Source of the DNA: Bacillota bacterium
GTDB lineage: Bacteria > Bacillota > Dethiobacteria > Dethiobacterales > Dethiobacteraceae
Assembly (NCBI GenBank): GCA_018725565.1
Contig: QLUR01000025.1
Span: forward strand, 1 to 40,085
Reading direction: 5' to 3'
Length of the DNA: 40,085 nt
The position numbers were made by a program, and so were the translations under genes. This document shows positions 32,253-40,085 of the stretch, in pieces. The notes under the pieces are model-generated. The model saw nothing but the letters and a program-made list of their open reading frames with translations, ran no database searches and was not told the DNA's origin. Every line of letters begins with the position of its first letter. Positions within the stretch are counted from its first letter, which is position 1.

Positions 32253-34220
32253 ATGAAATCCATGCAGATAAACGGGAAGACCGTTCAATTTGATCAAGAA
32301 AAAAATATGCTTGAGGTAATCAGAAACGCCGGGATAGAGCTGCCGACTTTCTGTTATTATTCCGAACTCAGTATTTACGGCGCGTGCCGTTTGTGTCTCG
32401 TCGAGGACAGAAAAGGGAATATAATCGCTTCTTGCTCCGAGCCGCCAAAGGACGGAGCGGAGATTTTGACCCATACGCTGCGGCTGCAAAAACAGCGTAG
32501 AAACACAATGGAACTTTTGCTGGCCAACCACGACAGGGATTGTACTACTTGCGGCAAAAGCGGCGCCTGCAAGCTGCAGGAGTTAACAAAGGCGCTTGGG
32601 GTGGACAGTGTCAGGTTCGGCAAGCACGATATCAGGCTGCCTTTGGATACTTCAAGCGCCTCACTTGTGAGGAATCCCAACAAATGCATCCTTTGCGGCG
32701 ATTGCGTCAGAGTGTGCGAGGAAATTCAAGGTATAGGCGTCATCGGTTTTGCCTACAGGGGCTCAAAAGCCCGTGTTACCCCTCCTTTTGATAAAAATTT
32801 GAGCGATGTCGCTTGTATCAGCTGCGGCTTGTGCGTTTCGCACTGTCCTACTGCCGCTTTGGAGGTAAGATCTGAAACAGATCATGTCTGGAGAGCGCTC
32901 TACGATGATACCAAAACGGTCGTCGCCCAGGTTGCTCCTGCGCTCAGGGTGTCATTCGGCGAGGCTTTCGGCTTAAAACCGGGAACGATCTCAACCGGCA
33001 AGATCGTCGGCGCGCTTAAAGCTCTCGGCTTTAAAATGGTCTTTGACACTTCATTCTGCTCTGATTTAACGGTTGTCGAAGAATCCGCAGAGCTAAACAA
33101 GCGAATTGCCGACAATGAATCTTTACCCCTATTTACCTCCTGCTGCCCGGCTTGGGTAAAGTTTGCCGAATTGAAGTATCCGAAATATCTTAAAAACCTC
33201 TCCACTTGCCGCTCGCCTCAGCAGATGCTTGGCTCGCTGGTAAAGGAGCGTTTTAAGCAAGCCGGAGAAAAGCAGGTGTACATGGTCTCCGTGATGCCAT
33301 GCACGGCCAAAAAAGAAGAGGCGAAAAATCCGAAATTCGCCGCAAACGGGGTAGCCGATGTCGATTCAGTGATCACGGCAATAGAGCTCGCCTCGATGAT
33401 CAAGTCCGCCGGAATTATTTTCGAGGAATTGGAAGAGCTGCCGTTTGATATGCCGTTTGGTTTCGCCACCGGAGCGGGCACCATCTTCGGTGTCACGGGA
33501 GGCGTTACCGAAGCGGTTTTAAGGGGTTTGAAACCAGGTAAGTCCGTATATAAAGAAGTAAGGGGGTTGCAGGGCCTCAAAGAATATTCGACCGAAGCCG
33601 GCGGCAGAGTGATCAAAGCTGCCATTGTGAGCGGGATTCAAAACGCGAAGAATCTGATTGCCAAAATAGAATCCGGGCAAGCGACTTATGACATTGTTGA
33701 GGTGATGGCCTGTCCGGGAGGCTGCGTCAATGGAGCAGGGCTTTCCGCCTCCCCGCATTCGGCAAAGACCAGGCTCAGAAGTGAAGGTCTTTACAAAGAG
33801 GACGCACAGATGCAGTTCGTGCGCTCCCCGGAAAACCCGGTCATAGAAAAGCTTTATGCCGATCTTCTGGGAAGCCCCGGCAGCCATAAAGCGCATGATC
33901 TTCTCCACACCCATTACAGCTCCAGGAAAAGGATTCACGCCATGGAGCTGGGTTTTGAAGAGAAGCCCCCGGAGAAGGCAGAGGAAATCAAGGTCTGCGT
34001 CGGCACCTGCTGCTATACCAAGGGTTCATATGATCTGTTCCAGGAATTTTTTAAAGAGATCGCAGAGCGCAACCTGGGAGAGCGGGTAAGCCTGCAGGCG
34101 ACTTTCTGCCTGGAACGGTGCCAGGAAAGCCCCAACATTAAGGTCGGCGACAAAATTTTAGGCGGGGTGAACCGGACCGATGTAGCGGGTATTCTCTCTG
34201 GTCTGACACCCAAGGAGTGA
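32253..34220 (+). CDS. hydA: [FeFe] hydrogenase, catalytic subunit with extra C-terminal 2Fe-2S domain
   Basis: 655 residues. N-terminal 2Fe-2S ferredoxin domain (CYYSELSIYGACRLC, cysteines from residue 34), His-Cys cluster (NHDRDCTTCGKSGAC) and two [4Fe-4S] clusters (CILCGDCVRVC, CISCGLCVSHC). The H-cluster domain follows with L1 FTSCCPAWVKF near 296, L2 MPCTAKKEEA near 349 and L3 MACPGGCVNGAG near 488. All four cluster cysteines and the proton-transfer cysteine are present. The last 75 residues add a thioredoxin-like 2Fe-2S domain (VCVGTCCYTKGSYDLF, TFCLERCQESPNI). It reduces protons or oxidises H2 in the cytosol with the two subunits before it. GGGAGG precedes ATG 32253. Confidence 0.95.
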   Translation: MKSMQINGKTVQFDQEKNMLEVIRNAGIELPTFCYYSELSIYGACRLCLVEDRKGNIIASCSEPPKDGAEILTHTLRLQKQRRNTMELLLANHDRDCTTCGKSGACKLQELTKALGVDSVRFGKHDIRLPLDTSSASLVRNPNKCILCGDCVRVCEEIQGIGVIGFAYRGSKARVTPPFDKNLSDVACISCGLCVSHCPTAALEVRSETDHVWRALYDDTKTVVAQVAPALRVSFGEAFGLKPGTISTGKIVGALKALGFKMVFDTSFCSDLTVVEESAELNKRIADNESLPLFTSCCPAWVKFAELKYPKYLKNLSTCRSPQQMLGSLVKERFKQAGEKQVYMVSVMPCTAKKEEAKNPKFAANGVADVDSVITAIELASMIKSAGIIFEELEELPFDMPFGFATGAGTIFGVTGGVTEAVLRGLKPGKSVYKEVRGLQGLKEYSTEAGGRVIKAAIVSGIQNAKNLIAKIESGQATYDIVEVMACPGGCVNGAGLSASPHSAKTRLRSEGLYKEDAQMQFVRSPENPVIEKLYADLLGSPGSHKAHDLLHTHYSSRKRIHAMELGFEEKPPEKAEEIKVCVGTCCYTKGSYDLFQEFFKEIAERNLGERVSLQATFCLERCQESPNIKVGDKILGGVNRTDVAGILSGLTPKE

Positions 34221-34227
34221 AGGTCAG

Positions 34228-34470
34228 TTGGTAATCACAGTATGTGTGGGAAGCTCATGTCATCTGCGCGGCGCCTACGGCGTAATCGAGGAGATCAAAC
34301 GGCTGATTGAGGAAGGCAAGCTCCCGGGCAAGGTCGAGCTGCAAGCCGGCTTCTGCCTGGATAACTGCCGGGGCGCCGTAAATATCAAAGTGGGAGATAC
34401 GATCATCAGCGGGGTTTCCTCCGCCAATGTAGAAGAACATTTAAGCGGCTTTCTCAGGTCGAAAGACTAA
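34228..34470 (+). CDS. small thioredoxin-like 2Fe-2S ferredoxin
   Basis: 80 residues. VCVGSSCHLRGAYGVIEEI and GFCLDNCRGAVNIKVGD give the CxxxxC and CxxxC ligand pairs. It is a free-standing relative of the last domain of the hydrogenase just upstream: the segments NIKVGD, VSLQA/VELQA and the cysteine layout align throughout. The start is TTG 34228 with AAGG upstream. It probably shuttles electrons to or from the sensory hydrogenase encoded next, or serves as an extra subunit. Confidence 0.85.
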   Translation: MVITVCVGSSCHLRGAYGVIEEIKRLIEEGKLPGKVELQAGFCLDNCRGAVNIKVGDTIISGVSSANVEEHLSGFLRSKD

Positions 34471-34483
34471 AGGAGCGAAACCG

Positions 34484-36199
34484 GTGGGAGTTATATCCAT
34501 TTCCAGCGCCAACTGCAAAAATTGCTATCGGTGTGTGCGTTTTTGCCCGGTTAAGGCGATCAACATAAAAGAAAACCAGGCCCGCCTGGAAGAAGATCGG
34601 TGTATCTATTGTGGGATCTGCGTCGGGGAATGTCCACAGAAAGCCAAGCGCATCGAAAACGGCCTGGAAGCGGTCAACCGCTACCGAGGTCAGGAGCAGC
34701 GGCTGGCGCTGAGCCTAGCCCCAACTTTCAGAGTGGTCTATTCTGATTCATTTGCTGAGCTAACAGCAAAGCTCCGTGGGCGAGGCTTCAGCCTGGTTGA
34801 AGAAACCGCGGTAGGCGCCCAGGCTGTGGCCGAGCAATTCAGACAGATGGCCGACCGGCTGCCTCCCGACCGCTGCCTGATTACATCTCCCTGCAGCGTG
34901 GCAATCACCTATATCGAAAAGTACTTTCCTCAGCTACTAACCCATTTGGCACCTTTGGTGTCGCCTATGATCGCGCACGGTCGTCTGTTAAAAGCCAAGT
35001 GGGGTTCGGATTTGAAAGTGGTTTTCGCCGGCCCCTGCATCGCCAAGAAAGACGAAGCCAAAGGAGCAGAGGTTAAGGAAGCAGTTGACGCGGTGCTTAC
35101 TTTCGACGAGCTGGCGTGCCTCCTGGCTGAACCGGCTTTTGCGGGTACAGGGGAGCCGGAAGATCTTCAGCCCGGACTTGAAGCCGAGGGAGGCCGCTGG
35201 TTTCCTCTTCCGGGAGGCCTTTTGAGAGCGGCGGGATTGGCCGAAGGGGTCTTGGAGCGCGATATTCTGATCGTCGACGGCATGGAAGAGATGAAAGATC
35301 TATTGAAGTCCCTGACCGCAGGGACGATAAAGCCGCGCCTGGTGGAGCTTTTGGCCTGCAAGGGGGGCTGTTTGGGCGGACCTTTAATAAGTTCAGATCT
35401 CACCGCTTACAGCCGGCGCGGCAAATTAATCGCTTCTCTGTCTCCGTATTCGGGTCAAGAGAAGCAGGCTGCCGGTCGCACTGCTTTGGGGCGCCGCTTT
35501 TTGGCCCAGCCTTACCGGCCGGTACGCCCGGGAGAGGATAAAATAAAAAGTATCATGAGGTCCATGGGCAAAGACAGGGCCGACAAAGAGTTAAACTGCG
35601 GCTCCTGCGGCTATCCATCTTGCAGAGACAAGGCTGTGGCCATTGCCCAGGGTATGGCGGAGCTGGAGATGTGTCTCCCCTACATGCGTGAAAAAGCGGA
35701 AAATATGGCTAACCTGATCATTGATTTTACGCCCAATGCCGTCTTGGTTGTTGATTCCAGCCTGATTATCCGGGAGTTTAATCTGGCGGCAGAGGTGATG
35801 TTTCAGGTTAAGGCCGAAGAGGTCAAGGGCAAGCCTTTGTCTGCAATTATGAACGAAGTTCATTTCCTGCAGGCTCTTGCCGGAAAAGAGACTTTTCGGG
35901 TTAAAGAGAGATGCGATCATCTGGGTCTGGTTACCTTGCAGACTCTTACCTATATCCACGAAGAGGATTTGGTGCTGGGGATAATCATGGATATAACCGG
36001 TATTGAGAAGCAGCAGCAAGCCCTGGAAACGATGAAGCGGGAAACCATTGACCGGGCGCAGGAAGTAATTGAGAAGCAGATGCGGGTAGCTCAGGAAATT
36101 GCCGGGCTGCTGGGTGAGACAACGGCTGAAAGCAAGGTGCTGCTGACCAAGCTGATACGCCTGGTCAAGGAAGGCGGCAGTGATCATGTTATCCCTTGA
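34484..36199 (+). CDS. sensory-type [FeFe] hydrogenase homologue with PAS domain
   Basis: 571 residues from GTG 34484 with AAAGGAG upstream. Order: two [4Fe-4S] ferredoxin clusters (CKNCYRCVRFCP, CIYCGICVGECP), an H-cluster domain, a further [4Fe-4S] domain (CGSCGYPSC, about residue 370) and a PAS domain (about 409-515, IIDFTPNAVLVVDSSLIIRE), then a short helix. The H-cluster loops are TSPCSVAI, GPCIAKKDEA and ACKGGCLGG. The four ligand cysteines are kept, but the proton-transfer cysteine next to the L1 cysteine is replaced by proline. That, with the PAS domain and the phosphatase that follows, fits H2 or redox sensing rather than bulk turnover, as proposed for group C [FeFe] hydrogenases. 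Function is inferred. Confidence 0.88.
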   Translation: MGVISISSANCKNCYRCVRFCPVKAINIKENQARLEEDRCIYCGICVGECPQKAKRIENGLEAVNRYRGQEQRLALSLAPTFRVVYSDSFAELTAKLRGRGFSLVEETAVGAQAVAEQFRQMADRLPPDRCLITSPCSVAITYIEKYFPQLLTHLAPLVSPMIAHGRLLKAKWGSDLKVVFAGPCIAKKDEAKGAEVKEAVDAVLTFDELACLLAEPAFAGTGEPEDLQPGLEAEGGRWFPLPGGLLRAAGLAEGVLERDILIVDGMEEMKDLLKSLTAGTIKPRLVELLACKGGCLGGPLISSDLTAYSRRGKLIASLSPYSGQEKQAAGRTALGRRFLAQPYRPVRPGEDKIKSIMRSMGKDRADKELNCGSCGYPSCRDKAVAIAQGMAELEMCLPYMREKAENMANLIIDFTPNAVLVVDSSLIIREFNLAAEVMFQVKAEEVKGKPLSAIMNEVHFLQALAGKETFRVKERCDHLGLVTLQTLTYIHEEDLVLGIIMDITGIEKQQQALETMKRETIDRAQEVIEKQMRVAQEIAGLLGETTAESKVLLTKLIRLVKEGGSDHVIP

Positions 36200-37355
36200 C
36201 ATTACCTGTAAAGCCCTGAAAAAACAAGGCGAAGAGCTGTGCGGCGACACGGTGGAAATAGTCCGGGACGACGAAAGCACTGTGATCGTGCTGGCCGACG
36301 GCTTGGGCAGTGGGGTCAAAGCGAACATCCTAGCCACCCTGACCGCCAAGATCATCGTCACCCTGATTAAAAACCATCTGGAAATTGAGGAAGTGGTGCG
36401 AACCATTGTCGAGACTCTGCCCGTATGCCGGCTGCGGGGGATCGCTTACTCCACTTTTACGGTAGTCAAGATCGATGCCAGCGGAGAAGCCCGGATCATT
36501 GAATTCGACAACCCCTCGGCCGTAATTTTTCGCGCAAAAAGCCCTTTGCCGCTTTCTTTCGAACAAAAAGAAGTGGAGGGGAGAACGATCCGGGAAACTC
36601 ACCTTCGGCTGCTTCCGGATGATGAGCTGTATATCTTCAGCGACGGAGTGGTCCACGCCGGTATCGGGAGCGCCTTAAAACTGGGCTGGCAGCGGGATAA
36701 CATCATCGCCGACATTGAGCGCATGACCCGGGCCAAAGATAGCTCCATCTACGAAAAAGTCGGCAGCCTCATCTATTTTTGTAATATTTACTACCAGGAG
36801 GCGCCCGGGGATGATTCTACGATCGTCGGCTTGAAGGTGCGCCAGCCCCGTCCGGGAGCAATTATGATCGGTTCGCCCTTAGAGCGGGAAAAAGATCGGG
36901 AAGTGGTGGACGTGCTGATGTCGGAGGGCAACTTTTACAAAGCAGTATGCGGCGGCACCGCTTCAAAAATTGTGGCCCGGGAAACCGGGCGTGAGCTGGA
37001 GGTCAATTTGGACTTTCCCGATCCCACAGTGCCACCCACCGGAATCATAAAAGGGCTCGATCTGGTAAGCGAGGGCGCCGTGACCATCAGTAAAGCTCTG
37101 GAGATGCTGCGCGCCATCTCCTGGGAAGAGGCGATCTCGCCGGATCTGGCAGAGAAAAAAGACGGCGCCTCACGGTTGGCCTCTTTTTTATTGGAAAAAT
37201 GCACCCAGGTAAAGTTCCTTATTGGCCGGCAGGAAAACCCAGCTCACCGGGGGGACGGTTTTCCTCCGGCGCTAAACCAAAAACACCGGGATCTGCAGGA
37301 GATTATCCATATCCTTAACGCCCTGGGCAAGAAAACAGAAGCTGTTTATTATTAA
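36186..37355 (+). CDS. SpoIIE/PP2C-type serine phosphatase linked to the sensory hydrogenase
   Basis: About 389 residues from ATG 36186, with GTG 36180 as alternative start. Metal-binding points of the PP2C fold are present: EELCGDTVEIV, VIVLADGLGSGVKA, DELYIFSDGVVHAGIG and APGDDSTIVGLKV. The last 160 residues have no domain I can name (VVDVLMSEGNFYKAVCGGTA). It overlaps the sensory hydrogenase gene by 14 bases. In related Firmicutes the PAS-hydrogenase and this phosphatase occur together, implying that the hydrogenase signal alters dephosphorylation of an unknown protein, perhaps an anti-anti-sigma factor (inference). No target is encoded in the window. The 110 bases after it hold no clear terminator. 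Confidence 0.88.
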   Translation: MLSLDITCKALKKQGEELCGDTVEIVRDDESTVIVLADGLGSGVKANILATLTAKIIVTLIKNHLEIEEVVRTIVETLPVCRLRGIAYSTFTVVKIDASGEARIIEFDNPSAVIFRAKSPLPLSFEQKEVEGRTIRETHLRLLPDDELYIFSDGVVHAGIGSALKLGWQRDNIIADIERMTRAKDSSIYEKVGSLIYFCNIYYQEAPGDDSTIVGLKVRQPRPGAIMIGSPLEREKDREVVDVLMSEGNFYKAVCGGTASKIVARETGRELEVNLDFPDPTVPPTGIIKGLDLVSEGAVTISKALEMLRAISWEEAISPDLAEKKDGASRLASFLLEKCTQVKFLIGRQENPAHRGDGFPPALNQKHRDLQEIIHILNALGKKTEAVYY

Positions 37356-37465
37356 ACGATCCAGGCTCATGGGAGATGATTCCTCTTGACTGGTGAGCAG
37401 TTAATCAATCCAATTATATTATATTTCTGTTAATGCGGTGGAAAAGATTATCTAATGCCTCCACA

Positions 37466-38845
37466 CTAATAGTGTCTCATGGCTGTTACCGGATCAAGGC
37501 GCATGGCCCGGGTGGCGGGATACAGACCGGCGATAAGCCCTATGGTTGTGCTGAATGCTAAGGCAAAAACGGTGAGCCACAAGGGAATAACGGAAATTCG
37601 CACCGGCGGGGCTTCCGGGCCCATTGCTCCGGCGCCGATGGCTGCCCCTGCATAGATATTTATCAGCAGCGACAGCAGAAAACTGCAGACAAGCCCCAAG
37701 ATGCCGCCCAGCAGGCCGATCAGAGCTGCTTCAGTCAAAAATAGTCCCCGTATATCGGAGAAAGAGGCGCCCAGCACTTTGATCACGGCAATTTCCCTGG
37801 TCCGCTCGTAAATAGACATAACCATCGTGTTGATAATGCCAATGGTAGCCACCAGCAAGCTGATGGCGCCGATCCCCCCCAGAACGGCCTGCACCGTCCT
37901 GGTGCCTTGCTCTATGCCCTCCAGCTGGTCAGCAATTGAATGGGCTTGGTAGCCCATTTGGCGCAATTCCTCGCCCAGCTGCTTGGTATACTCCACGCTC
38001 TTTGTTCTGACGGAGGCAAAACTATACTGCAGTTCCAGGCGTTCCCGCCTCCGCACCCTCTGCAGGCCAGCCGCCTGATCCCGCTGCCTGTTGACCGGCT
38101 CGACAAGATGAACCTGCGCTGGCTGCGCCCCCTGATTGATAAAGTTGTGCATTTCCCTGAGGAGACTTAGCGGGGCATACACGGAGTGAGCACGCTCCGC
38201 GAACTGGGGACCAAGGATACCTACCACGTTAAGGGTGTACCTTCTCTTTTGTCCCCGGGCGTTTTGCAGGGTCAGCACCAGCCGTTGGTCAAGCAGCTCC
38301 AGGGAATCCCTGCCTGCCGGCGGACCAATCACTGCTGCCGGTCCGGGTCTCCCCAGCTGCATGAAGTTATTAATCACATGCGCTCCCGCCACCACATTGT
38401 AACGGTCCTCATCATGGAGCAGCCTTCCTGCCTTAGGCTCAAATTCCATCAATGCCATCTTGCCGGGCTCGATCCCGATCAGCTGGAGATAGCCCCTTTC
38501 CCTTCCTTTTCTGGCCTCACCACCCACGGTAAAGGCCGGAGCCACTCCAAGAACACCAGGCATCGCTTCTATCTCTGAAACTGCTTGCTCATTCAGCAGC
38601 CTTAATTTATCCCGTTCTTCTTCGGGCATCCCGGGATAAAAGAAAGCTTGACTGACAGTAATGATGTTTAAACTCCCCCATTGCTCCATGCTCACTCTCT
38701 GCCATTCAGCCAGGCCAATGCCAAGCGAAAACAGCACAATAACCGAAACCGTTCCGATGGTCATCCCCAGTACCGTAAGTATCGTCCGGCCTTTGCGACG
38801 CCAGAGGTTCCTGTTGGCCAGCACCAGTAAATCATTAGCTTTCAT
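37466..38845 (-). CDS. MacB/FtsX-type ABC transporter permease
   Basis: About 459 residues from ATG 38845 with AGGGGG upstream. The topology is one N-terminal membrane helix (RTILTVLGMTIGTVSVIVLF), a large extracytoplasmic domain of about 230 residues with SVAPAF- and IIGIEPGKMALM-like segments, then three helices at the C terminus (ISLLVATIGIINTMVMSIYE, LLGGILGLVCSFLLSLLINI). IYERTREIAVIKVLGA is the conserved cytoplasmic loop. Such permeases work with LolD-like ATPases to move peptides, toxins or lipoproteins across the envelope, or as mechanotransmitters. It is preceded closely by its ATPase gene. Confidence 0.9.
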   Translation of the reverse strand: MKANDLLVLANRNLWRRKGRTILTVLGMTIGTVSVIVLFSLGIGLAEWQRVSMEQWGSLNIITVSQAFFYPGMPEEERDKLRLLNEQAVSEIEAMPGVLGVAPAFTVGGEARKGRERGYLQLIGIEPGKMALMEFEPKAGRLLHDEDRYNVVAGAHVINNFMQLGRPGPAAVIGPPAGRDSLELLDQRLVLTLQNARGQKRRYTLNVVGILGPQFAERAHSVYAPLSLLREMHNFINQGAQPAQVHLVEPVNRQRDQAAGLQRVRRRERLELQYSFASVRTKSVEYTKQLGEELRQMGYQAHSIADQLEGIEQGTRTVQAVLGGIGAISLLVATIGIINTMVMSIYERTREIAVIKVLGASFSDIRGLFLTEAALIGLLGGILGLVCSFLLSLLINIYAGAAIGAGAMGPEAPPVRISVIPLWLTVFALAFSTTIGLIAGLYPATRAMRLDPVTAMRHY

Positions 38846-38870
38846 AACCAGCCCCCTGCTTGCCTGAAAT

Positions 38871-39545
38871 TTACTCGTCAACCAGCCTGCCATCAGACAT
38901 GTAGATTATTCTGTCAGCAATGCCAGCTATATTGCTGTCATGTGTAACAAGTACCACTGTCTGCCTGTCCCTTTTTGCCGCTTCTTTAAGATGAGCGACA
39001 ATCTCCGCTGACGTGCGCGTGTCCAGATTTCCCGTAGGCTCATCAGCAAAAATTATTTTCGGTCGGTTGACCAAGGCCCTTGCTATGCTGACCCGCTGCT
39101 GCTGCCCGCCGCTCATCTCCATCGGCTTGTGCCTGCAGCGGTCTGCCAGGCCTACCAACTCCAGCGCCTGCATGGCCCTGGCCAGGCGCTCCTTTCTGGC
39201 GATGCCGGCAAAAACCAGCGGCAGCGCCACGTTTTCCAGCGCGGTCAGGGCAGGAAGCAAGTTGTACCCCTGAAAAACAAAACCCATAAACTTGCGGCGA
39301 AACAGCACCAGGTCTTTTTCCTTTAACTTATTCAATGCTACATTGCGAAAGCGAACTTCTCCTTTTGTGGGCCGCTCTAGGCCGGCCGCAATATTAAGCA
39401 GGGTTGTCTTGCCGCATCCGGACGTTCCGGAGACAGTAACAAACTCGCCGTCCTCCACTGTTATGGACAAATGGTCAAGCGCGGTGACAATGCTGTCACC
39501 CATGCGGTATTTTTTGACTATGTCGCGCAGGGCAAGTATGGCCAT
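38871..39545 (-). CDS. LolD/MacB-type ABC transporter ATP-binding protein
   Basis: 224 residues from ATG 39545 with AAAGGGG upstream; the longer frame from 39650 begins inside the upstream gene. Walker A is GTSGCGKTTLL, the signature is MSGGQQQRVSIARALV and Walker B is IIFADEPTGNLDTR, with the LVTHDSN histidine. It is typical of the LolD/MacB/SalX class that pairs with FtsX-type permeases. It follows the surface-protein gene at 39595 in the same direction and precedes its permease by 25 bases. Confidence 0.92.
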   Translation of the reverse strand: MAILALRDIVKKYRMGDSIVTALDHLSITVEDGEFVTVSGTSGCGKTTLLNIAAGLERPTKGEVRFRNVALNKLKEKDLVLFRRKFMGFVFQGYNLLPALTALENVALPLVFAGIARKERLARAMQALELVGLADRCRHKPMEMSGGQQQRVSIARALVNRPKIIFADEPTGNLDTRTSAEIVAHLKEAAKRDRQTVVLVTHDSNIAGIADRIIYMSDGRLVDE

Positions 39546-39594
39546 GCCTGACCCCTTTCGGACGGCGCAATGAACCGTCTGCAAAGCTTCCGTA

Positions 39595-40083
39595 TTACCC
39601 CTGCTCGTCGAGGAATGCTTCCCGGCGTCTGTTTTTGCGCTTCCTGACAATCAGCGCCACAGTGATTCCCGCGACGGCCACGGCAGCTCCGCCCCACAAC
39701 AAGGTCAGCAAAAGCATCCCTCCCGTTTGTCCCGGTCCCGGGACAGGGGTAAGCGGCACCCCTTCCGGTGGCTGCGGCATCGGCTGTACTTCCAGTGTAA
39801 AAGGATGGTCAAGGCGCACTTCCTGGTTACGGCCATCCAGGAAGGTAACAGCCAGGTTTCCGGACAAGGTGCCTTCTGCGGCAGGGATAATCATCCCCTG
39901 AAAGAAATCGCTTGTCCCTATTTCCAGCCGTGGCACGAAGTAAGTGGCGTTTTCCTTGGGAAAATCGCCTTCGATGCTTACCAGGACATTGCTTAAGACA
40001 GTTCTCCCTGAGTATTCCTGCGGCATCCGGCCAGCAATCCTGTGACATCCGGCCAGAGTTCTTGTCACATCCGGCCACAGTTC
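39595..40083 (-). CDS. C-terminal part of a membrane-anchored surface protein (5' part outside window)
   Basis: Only the 3' part is present and the frame stays open to the window edge. Residues after the edge repeats (RTVLSNVLVSIEGDFPKENA, LAVTFLDGRNQEVRLDHPF) form a beta-sandwich of the COG1361/NEW3 type found in proteins beside MacB-like transporters. A proline-rich spacer (PQPPEGVPLTPVPGPG), a membrane helix (MLLLTLLWGGAAVAVAGITV) and a basic stop-transfer end follow. The N-terminal segment is encoded by a 22-bp tandem repeat, which is not a multiple of three, so its reading there is doubtful. It is likely the extracytoplasmic accessory subunit of the transporter. Confidence 0.6.
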   Translation of the reverse strand, partial: ELWPDVTRTLAGCHRIAGRMPQEYSGRTVLSNVLVSIEGDFPKENATYFVPRLEIGTSDFFQGMIIPAAEGTLSGNLAVTFLDGRNQEVRLDHPFTLEVQPMPQPPEGVPLTPVPGPGQTGGMLLLTLLWGGAAVAVAGITVALIVRKRKNRRREAFLDEQG

Positions 40084-40085
40084 TT
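40020..40085. repeat. 22-bp tandem repeat, three copies to the window edge
   Basis: Three contiguous 22-base units (40020-40041, 40042-40063, 40064-40085) share CATCCGGCCA, with units 2 and 3 differing at two positions. The array probably continues beyond the window. The unit length shifts the reading frame each copy, inside or just before the 5' part of the surface-protein frame. Confidence 0.75.

Noticed and set aside
37356-37465. Terminator after the hydrogenase operon
   Set aside because: Only a weak GTGGA/TCCAC pairing with a long loop is visible; too poor to report as a feature.
40020-40085. CRISPR array
   Set aside because: The repeat units are contiguous with no spacers and no cas genes are present; it is a plain tandem repeat.

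Overview
The window looks like chromosome from an anaerobic, endospore-former-type Firmicute of the class Clostridia, most plausibly a Peptococcaceae/Desulfotomaculales-like organism. The reasons are purine-rich Shine-Dalgarno boxes before almost every gene with frequent GTG/TTG starts, a SAM-I and a c-di-GMP-I riboswitch, SipW/TasA-type secreted proteins, an NADH-linked [FeFe] hydrogenase operon with a SpoIIE-type phosphatase, a glycyl-radical pyruvate formate-lyase pair, and a sigma-54 regulator beside a carboxylate transporter. The genus assignment is inference; no rRNA or tRNA gene was seen.

Layout. 1-0.66 kb: the tail of a HicB-like antitoxin, a possible gene remnant and a strong terminator hairpin. 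0.69-5.2 kb (minus strand): a surface or matrix-protein cluster with three TasA/camelysin-like proteins, their dedicated SipW-type signal peptidase, a fourth SipW-type-leader protein with a long hydrophilic tail, and a small conserved protein. A c-di-GMP-I riboswitch lies in front of the second TasA-like gene. 5.5-6.7 kb: a SARP/BTAD-type regulator carrying a degenerate GGDEF domain (GQQQF in place of GGDEF). 7.0-10.3 kb: a metallo-beta-lactamase-fold hydrolase, then metY-metX under a SAM-I riboswitch with its terminator. 10.4-15.2 kb: an AtuA-like gene, a small AtuA-related gene and a CitMHS transporter behind a near-consensus -24/-12 promoter, with the sigma-54 activator gene just upstream. 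15.5-18.8 kb: serC and an aspartate-type aminotransferase (plus strand), then an epoxide-hydrolase-like alpha/beta hydrolase (minus strand). 19.0-25.0 kb (minus strand): DinJ/YafQ toxin-antitoxin, an ABC exporter with a YhfC-type membrane protein, VapBC, and an SPFH protein paired with a ribbon-helix-helix protein behind a perfect inverted repeat. 25.2 kb: a GNAT acetyltransferase.

25.9-37.4 kb is the metabolic core. pflB-pflA (minus strand) diverges from an operon (plus strand) encoding an XRE-cupin regulator, NuoE-like and NuoF-like subunits, a catalytic [FeFe] hydrogenase, a small 2Fe-2S protein, a sensory-type [FeFe] hydrogenase homologue with a PAS domain, and a PP2C/SpoIIE-like phosphatase. 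The shared promoter region holds several CCTTG/CAAGG inverted repeats. This suggests coordinated control of formate and hydrogen as electron sinks, and possibly H2 or redox sensing that feeds a phosphatase. 37.5 kb to the end (minus strand): a MacB-type ABC transporter (permease, ATPase) and the C-terminal part of a membrane-anchored surface protein, whose 5' part runs into a 22-bp tandem repeat at the window edge.

The parts most worth a second look are the c-di-GMP riboswitch and degenerate-GGDEF regulator flanking the TasA-like cluster, the pfl/hydrogenase divergent control region with the sensory hydrogenase-phosphatase pair, the sigma-54 AtuA/CitMHS module, and the SPFH/ribbon-helix-helix pair with its operator-like repeat.
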